Assembly: GCA_017421145.1 (NCBI GenBank)
Contig: JAFOTA010000158.1
Span: forward strand, 1-12,072
Source of the DNA: Treponema sp.
GTDB lineage: Bacteria > Spirochaetota > Spirochaetia > Treponematales > Treponemataceae
Length of the DNA stretch: 12,072 nt
Direction of reading: 5' to 3'
Shown here: positions 6,968 to 12,072 of the stretch, in pieces
How the letters are laid out: the number at the start of each line of letters is the position of its first letter
Position numbering within the stretch: position 1 is the stretch's first letter
Made by a program: the position numbers and the translations under genes
The notes under the pieces: model-generated
Told to the model about the DNA's origin: nothing
The model's input: only the letters and a program-made list of their open reading frames with translations
The model's database searches: none

Positions 6968-8329
6968 ATGAAATTTACGATTCTCATAATTGACGATGAA
7001 AAAAATATCCGTGACGGTCTTGCCGCAAATTTTGAGATGGAGGACTACAACGTAAAGACTGCATCGAATGGTGCGGAAGGACTTGAGCTTATCTCCCACG
7101 GTGACATAGACCTTGTGATTACTGATTTGAGGATGAACGGAATCAGCGGTGAAGAAGTGCTTGCAAAAGTCACGAGGGAAACTCCGGGAATACCTGTCAT
7201 AATACTTACAGGCCACGGAAGCATAGACAGCGCGGTTGATGCCATGAGGCACGGAGCCTACGATTTTTTGACCAAGCCCCTTAACCTTGACCAGCTTACC
7301 ATGATCGTAAAGCGTGCTCTTGAGGGACGTGAGATGAGCCTTCAGCACCAGAGCATGAAAAAGGCACTTGAAGACAGTTCCGCACTGAAAGGAATGATCG
7401 GAAAATCCGGTGCAATGCAGAGAGTCCAGCAGATGATCCAGAAAGTTGCGGACACAAAGGCAAGTGTTCTGATTACAGGAGAAAGCGGAGTCGGAAAGGA
7501 GCTTGTGGCGAATGCAATCCACAATCTTTCATCCAGAAAAAACAACAGCATGGTAAAAGTCCACTGCGCGGCGTTGAGCGAGACACTTCTTGAAAGCGAG
7601 CTTTTCGGACATGAGAAGGGTGCGTTCACAGGTGCCGAAAAAATGCAGAAAGGGCGTTTTGAACTTGCGCATGGAGGCTCAATCTTCCTTGACGAAATAG
7701 GTGAAATCAACCAGAGCGTGCAGATAAAAATACTTCGCGTGCTTCAGGAAAAAAAATTCGAGAGGGTCGGGGGCGAGCAGACAATCAGCGTGGACGTAAG
7801 GATTATCGCGGCAACCAACAGGAATCTGGAAGAAGAAGTCAAGGCCGGAAGATTCAGGGAAGATTTGTACTACAGGCTCAACGTAATCCACATAGAAGTT
7901 CCTCCGCTAAGGGACAGAAAAGACGACATACCTCTTTTGATTTCAAGCTTCCTGGATGAATTCAACAAGGAAAACGGAAAGAACATAAAATCCGTGGACA
8001 ACCGTGCCAAGGCTGCCATGTTCAAGTACAACTGGCCGGGAAACATAAGGGAACTGCGCAACTGCATGGAGAGTGCGGTCGTTATGTGCGGCGGTGACGA
8101 AATCTGCCTTGAAGATCTGCCGCCTACGGTAAGGGAAGCCACGGCATCGGACAGCATATCCGTTCCGCTTGGAATAACCCTCGACGAAGCTGAAAAGATA
8201 ATCATACAGGAAAGCCTTGCGGCGAACAAAAACAACAGGAGCAGGACAGCGGAAATCCTTGGAATAGGGAGAAAGACATTGCAGAGAAGGCTTTCGGAAT
8301 GGGGCATGGAAGATGACGGAGAAAAATGA
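6968..8329 (+). CDS. NtrC/AtoC-family sigma54-dependent response regulator
   Basis: The 453-residue protein has three domains. The receiver (1-120) has the acid pocket D9-D10, phosphoacceptor Asp53, Thr81 and Lys103. The central AAA+ sigma54-activating domain has Walker A GESGVGKE at 172-179, the sigma54-contacting loop GAFTGA at 219-224, and Walker B FLDE ending at Glu244. The C-terminal Fis-type helix-turn-helix is at about 405-450 (RSRTAEILGIGRKTLQRRL). It should activate sigma54 promoters when phosphorylated by the adjacent kinase. The start is ATG 6968, preceded by GGAGGA at 6957-6962. The frame is open further upstream to 6923, but that would overlap the kinase and lacks a ribosome site. 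I found no convincing sigma54 promoter by eye in this window, so the targets are elsewhere or unrecognised. Confidence 0.96.
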   Translation: MKFTILIIDDEKNIRDGLAANFEMEDYNVKTASNGAEGLELISHGDIDLVITDLRMNGISGEEVLAKVTRETPGIPVIILTGHGSIDSAVDAMRHGAYDFLTKPLNLDQLTMIVKRALEGREMSLQHQSMKKALEDSSALKGMIGKSGAMQRVQQMIQKVADTKASVLITGESGVGKELVANAIHNLSSRKNNSMVKVHCAALSETLLESELFGHEKGAFTGAEKMQKGRFELAHGGSIFLDEIGEINQSVQIKILRVLQEKKFERVGGEQTISVDVRIIAATNRNLEEEVKAGRFREDLYYRLNVIHIEVPPLRDRKDDIPLLISSFLDEFNKENGKNIKSVDNRAKAAMFKYNWPGNIRELRNCMESAVVMCGGDEICLEDLPPTVREATASDSISVPLGITLDEAEKIIIQESLAANKNNRSRTAEILGIGRKTLQRRLSEWGMEDDGEK

Positions 8330-8841
8330 TGGAGACAATCTACGACAGGCTTGGAGATTTATTGAAGGAAACCCTTGATGCCGGAAGCGTAAAATTTGTC
8401 AGGGTTGAAATCCCTGAAGCTGAAGATAGGGGCAAGGACAAAAATCAGGCTCAGGAAAAAGATGCCGGCGTTCGGAAAGAAAAATTTGAAGATCCCGCTG
8501 AGTTTGTCTTAAAAAACGAAAGACCGAGGGAAGAATATCATGCAGAACAGACCGGAACCGTCTACCATTCTTCTGATGCCGGAAAATTTTCACAGAGGGA
8601 GTATGTTCCGAAATCCTTTGTCTACAAAAAACTCACGCCGGAAATAGAAAACGCATACAAGTTGCTCGACATACCGACAAGTTCCAGCCCGGATGAAATC
8701 AAAAAGGCATACAAGGACAAAATAAAAAGCAGCCACCCCGACCGCTACGACGGAAACGAAACGCTTTCCCAGACTGCGACAGAAAAAACACGCCTGATTG
8801 TTGAGGCATACAAAACGCTCGTCAAGTTTCTGGAGATTTAG
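8326..8841 (+). CDS. J-domain (DnaJ-like) protein with C-terminal J domain
   Basis: The product is 171 residues (170 if the second ATG, 8329, is used; GGAGAA at 8318-8323 suits 8329 better). The J domain is at the C-terminus, about residues 103-171. It begins ENAYKLLDIPTSSSPDEIKKAY, split here as ENAYKLLDIP and SSPDEIKKAY, and contains the invariant HPD at 137-139, which stimulates DnaK ATPase activity. There is no Gly/Phe region, zinc domain or substrate-binding C-terminal domain, so it is not DnaJ itself but a specialised cochaperone. The first 30 residues form a short amphipathic segment, and about 31-100 is a charged, probably disordered linker rich in Lys, Glu and Asp. It overlaps the response-regulator stop by 4 nt and ends the operon. 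The client is unknown; the position suggests a link to the two-component pair or to the other operon products. Confidence 0.85.
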   Translation: MMETIYDRLGDLLKETLDAGSVKFVRVEIPEAEDRGKDKNQAQEKDAGVRKEKFEDPAEFVLKNERPREEYHAEQTGTVYHSSDAGKFSQREYVPKSFVYKKLTPEIENAYKLLDIPTSSSPDEIKKAYKDKIKSSHPDRYDGNETLSQTATEKTRLIVEAYKTLVKFLEI

Positions 8842-8891
8842 GAGAACCTCACAGATTGATTTTTGTGACAGACCGCTTGTCCTGAAAAAAC
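8842..8891. other. Short intergenic stretch after the operon, no clear terminator
   Basis: It contains only weak inverted repeats, such as TCACA near 8850 with TGTGA near 8866 and GACA near 8868 with TGTC near 8878. None is a strong stem followed by a T-run. Readthrough from the operon into the lipoprotein gene cannot be excluded. Confidence 0.4.
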
Positions 8892-8920
8892 TTTACATAT
8901 TCCTATATTTTTGTTACGAT
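8892..8920 (+). promoter_or_regulatory. Promoter of the large lipoprotein gene
   Basis: TTTACA at 8892-8897 and TACGAT at 8915-8920 are separated by exactly 17 nt. The predicted start is near 8927, immediately before the ribosome binding site, giving a very short leader of about 14 nt before ATG 8941. Confidence 0.72.
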
Positions 8921-8927
8921 AATCTTT

Positions 8928-8935
8928 AGAAGGAG
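8928..8935 (+). promoter_or_regulatory. Strong ribosome binding site that selects ATG 8941
   Basis: AGAAGGAG ends 5 nt before ATG 8941, the ideal spacing. The long reading frame's own first codon, TTG 8951, has no comparable site at the right distance. This site therefore decides the start and places translation in the frame that is interrupted after the G tract. Confidence 0.85.
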
Positions 8936-8940
8936 CGTAT

Positions 8941-11900
8941 ATGAAGAAGTTTGCTGACCGTTTTTTTAAGTATACCGGGGGGGGGGATATTTCTTCTTCC
9001 TTTGATTTTTTCTCTTTTTGTTTCCTGTGAGCATGCCCCCACGTGGAATGAGCCGGTCAAAGAGTTTTTTGACTATTACACGAACAGCGCGGCAATTGAA
9101 ACTTATGAGATCGTGCAGCCGCATCTTGTTGACAAGGACGGAAACATCTGCCTTTCAAGCGACGGTGACAAGTACGTGCTCCTCTATGCAAGGAATCCAA
9201 AAAAATACACCCTTACTTCAAACTGGGCGGCAAACGATCCGGATGCGGAGGATGGTGTCACTATAGATCAAGATTCTGGCGACCCGACTGTTTTCCATTT
9301 GAAATTCACCCAGAATTTTTTGAAGGAACATGAGCGCGGCGGTGACATAGGCGGAACGATCACCCAGACTGAAACTGCTTCCTCACGTGTGTTTGAAAAA
9401 GAAAGCTTCAAGCTTAACATGAGATGCAACTCGGCACCGCAGAAACCGCAGGATGTCGTGGTTATGCTGAGCGACAATCAAAACAACGACGGCACAAGCT
9501 TTGTTTTGTGCTTCAACCTTGGCGAAAAATCCTTGTTCGGTCAATCCGGAAAGCATGGCGATGTAAGGACGATCAGCATAAACGGCGACTCTTATACCCT
9601 TGGTTTCGGCACTGATGGAAGCGTTTCTGTATCGCCGAAGGGCGGAGGAAAACTTGTAACGGAAGAACCGGCCGGTATTGTTCCGAATCCTGCTGGTTCA
9701 AATCTGGGATTTACATATAACGCGGCAAAGAATTCTCTTTATTATTTGAGCGGGATAAGCAAAAACAACGACACCACGTTTACGATTGTCCTGAACGATG
9801 AGGCGGGGCTTGAAAGCCGGACTGCAATCTCTTCAAGCGGAAAGACACTTGGAACCCCGGTTCTGCTCAACCCTGAGACCAACGAGCTTCTTTCAAGCGG
9901 TTCAGGTGATATAAACTACGTTGAGCTTAAGGACGGAAAGGGAAGTCTTTTGATATCTGCACCGACTGCAACAACGAACGGGGAGAGTATTGACACCCAA
10001 GACCTTACGACCAGTTACAAAATCAGTGGTGGAACTTCTTCATCAGGTAGTTTTACAGGAAACGGAAAGACCATATCCATTGAAAGCGAAGGCACTTACA
10101 CGATAAAAATATGGTCAGCAAAAACCGGGTATCTTGACAGCAAGACAGCCGAATACAAAGTTTGCGTAAGACCAAAGTATACCTACAAAGTAAAGCACCT
10201 CTTCCAGAATATTGACAACGACGACTACTCATACAACTCGTCATACCCTGACCAGACCTACACCATATTCAAGGGACAGGACACCGAGGCTGCGGCATAT
10301 TCCGTAACAGGATTCAACGATCCTACCGTGACAAATGCTCCGCTTACAGAAGACAACAAGGAAATAGAAATAAAGTACGATAGAAAGACCTATACGCTGA
10401 GCTACGACCCAGTGGTTGACGGTGCAGTGGTGCCTGCAGAGAAAACATATAGATATGGAAAAAGTGTATTAGTAGATTTTACGCACGTATCAAGGACTGG
10501 CTACAATATTAGGGGTTGGGCAACGACATCAAGTGCTTCAGATCCAACGTACACAACGAGCAGCCCTGTCAAAACGATAAAAATGACGGAAAACAAAACC
10601 CTGTATGCGATTTGGAAAGCGAAACAATATAATCTAACTCTTGATGCGAACGACGGCGTTTCTAACACACAAACTAAAAGGGTTACTTACGATGCTAACT
10701 ACGGTACTTTTCCAACTACCTCAAAAACTGGATATAAATTTGAAGGATGGTATACTGCTAAAACTGGTGGAAACGTTGTTCTTTCTACTGATAAAGTGAC
10801 GATCACACAAGATATGATGCTCTACGCCCACTGGACGGCATGCGAGTATAAGGTAAGCTTTGACTTGAATTATACAGGAGCCGGAACCGCGCCTAGTGAT
10901 ATAACAGTCACCTATGACGGAACATACTCCGGTCTGACCAATCCAACAAGGACAGGCTACACATTTAAAGGATGGTATCCATATAAAACCTATGGAACGA
11001 AGGTCACTAGTTCTACAAAGGTTCAGATTACGGCTGATCAGACGCTTTATGCCCACTGGGATTTGAACTACCACAGCATAGTCAAAGGAACTGAATCAAA
11101 CGGCAGCATAGGTAGCGCGAGCTGTTCAGTGATGCAGGACGGCAAATATGGATATGGCTCCGAAGTTACGATAGTGCTTACGTCCAATTCCGGCTATGGA
11201 CTCTACACAGTCTTTGTGGACAATCCCACGACAGGCAATCATCTTGCCGCTGTGTCAAGGACGGAAAACAGCGCCACAAAAACGACGATAAAGTTTGACA
11301 TGCCGGACTATGACGTGAAGATAAACTGTACCTTCAAGCCGGCGTACACCGTCAACATAACGCCGGAGAATAACACACTCGATAATGGAAAGACTGTAAA
11401 AGAGGCCTCTGCGGGTAAAGCCGTAAGGCTGTGGATAGCAGACCAGTCACAGGCATATACCACCAGTGCAGACTACAAGGACGTTGTTCTTGATGCCAAC
11501 GCCGAATATCACGGATATATCTGCTTCCCCGGCAACAAAACGTCACTTACAGAGCCAAAAATATGCGCGATGACTAAAGAAGAAATTGCCGGTAACGGTA
11601 GCCATGGTTATAGTCATAACAAACATGCAGCCAGTTCCTCACCCGTAAATATTTACTTAGATAAGTTCTTCTATGCTGTATTCTACAAGGATGAAGGGAA
11701 GTCTTCGGAAGACAAATATAAAATGATTGCTCAACTAGATTACAATAGCGTTCTTGGAAGTGGAACCGTCTTTAGCGAGTTGAATGGATTGGGATTCAAA
11801 TATCAATGGATTGATGCCGATGGGGATCATTCTGCATTGGCAACTGAAACCTCAATTTACACGGAAGGAAGTTGGAATTCAAGCTATGCAGGAAAGCGCG

Positions 11901-11968
11901 TGGGGCTGAAGATAACGGCTGCAGGCATAAAAACAACCAGCAACAACTGCAGGACGTTAGGTAATTAG
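8941..11968 (+). CDS. Large InlB-repeat surface lipoprotein, probably phase-variable, OFF in this sequence
   Basis: Translation from ATG 8941 starts MKKFADRFFKYTGGG, then after ten Gs runs into TGA at 9028-9030. The 3-kb frame (open from TTG 8951, 1005 residues) is one base out. With nine Gs the product would be about 1008 residues, with a lipoprotein signal: basic n-region, core IFLLPLIFSLFV and lipobox F-V-S-C, lipid cysteine at 29 (codon 9026-9028). In numbering from TTG 8951, after an unassigned N-terminal region (about 27-290) comes an Ig-like or chitobiase-C-terminal-like domain (about 300-405). Next is a MucBP-like segment (about 408-478), then three InlB B-type (Flg_new) repeats at 481-555, 560-628 and 633-703. 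A divergent InlB-like repeat follows (about 706-795), then an unassigned C-terminal region. Surface exposure and adhesion or host interaction are inferred from this architecture. It is a single-gene unit with its own promoter and terminator. Confidence 0.85.
8977..8986 (+). repeat. Homopolymeric G tract, G10, in signal-peptide codons
   Basis: Ten consecutive Gs lie 36 nt into the reading frame from ATG 8941. Nine or twelve Gs join the start to the 3-kb frame. Ten stops at 9028-9030, and eleven stops even earlier (TGA at 9002-9004 in present numbering). No other G or C run of this length was seen in the window. Poly-G tracts are known to vary expression of Treponema pallidum surface-protein genes; here the tract is intragenic. 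Confidence 0.93.
10391..11059 (+). repeat. Three tandem InlB B-type (Listeria-Bacteroides, Flg_new) repeats
   Basis: Units at 10391-10615, 10628-10834 and 10847-11059 each encode about 70 residues. The pattern is Y-x-L/V-x-x-D near the start, then a glycine-turn motif (RTGYNIRGWA, KTGYKFEGWY, RTGYTFKGWY), and an end motif LYAIW, LYAHW, LYAHW. At DNA level the second and third units share near-identical ends (TACGCCCACTGG and TATGCCCACTGG). The first unit is more divergent. Such repeats form beta-grasp modules in extracellular proteins. Confidence 0.85.
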
Positions 11969-11994
11969 AGCAAGAAAGATATCAGAAAACATGC

Positions 11995-12033
11995 ATTGCG
12001 GGTCTAGTCAATTACCGGATCCGCAATTTTTTT
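11995..12033 (+). terminator. Intrinsic terminator after the lipoprotein gene
   Basis: ATTGCGGGTC at 11995-12004 pairs with GATCCGCAAT at 12018-12027 (10 bp, one G-U) around a 13-nt loop. A T-run follows to 12033. It lies 26 nt after the stop codon and closes the unit. Nothing identifiable follows to the window end. Confidence 0.88.
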
Positions 12034-12072
12034 GCCGGGGAAACTGATAATCTTGACTTCGCATTTGTTCAA

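Noticed and set aside
6881..7522. Long minus-strand open frame (about 213 codons) opposite the kinase-regulator junction
   Set aside because: It lies antisense to strongly recognisable kinase and receiver domains and has no ribosome site or family features.

Overview
The window looks like chromosomal DNA of a host-associated Treponema (Spirochaetes). It has moderate G+C, AGA/AGG-rich codons and spirochaete-type lipoprotein signal peptides. It carries a murG - cvpA - DNA polymerase III delta' - AtoS/AtoC-like two-component cluster that, from memory, matches the order seen in Treponema genomes. It ends with a large lipoprotein built from InlB-type repeats, a style common in gut and rumen treponemes. 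The genus call is inference; no search was run.

Layout. Positions 1-826 hold the 3' part of an unrecognised gene whose frame is broken by one base near 106-109. At 841-1443 is a TPR lipoprotein. At 1490-1660 is a self-contained tRNA-Phe unit with a consensus promoter, a 73-nt tRNA and an intrinsic terminator. At 1749-2675 is an ankyrin-repeat protein whose promoter sits so close to its ATG that the mRNA is predicted to be leaderless. From 2744 to 8841 six genes are packed as one operon: murG, cvpA, holB, a soluble PAS histidine kinase, a sigma54-type response regulator and a J-domain protein. Junctions are 4- or 14-nt overlaps or gaps of 1-20 nt. At 8892-12033 is a separate unit with its own promoter, a strong ribosome binding site, a 3-kb lipoprotein gene and a terminator.

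The most interesting feature is a run of ten G residues (8977-8986) inside the signal-peptide codons of that last gene. The only start with a good ribosome binding site (ATG 8941) is out of frame with the 3-kb reading frame and meets TGA after 29 codons. Nine or twelve Gs would join the two frames into a textbook lipoprotein of about 1008 residues. This is the expected architecture of an on/off contingency locus for a surface lipoprotein, captured here in the OFF length, unless the tract length is a sequencing error.

How the genes work together: the operon mixes cell-envelope synthesis (MurG, CvpA), replication (delta'), signalling (soluble kinase plus sigma54 activator) and a J-domain cochaperone. 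The two-component pair is probably functional, since all catalytic residues are visible. Its input and target promoters are not apparent in this window.
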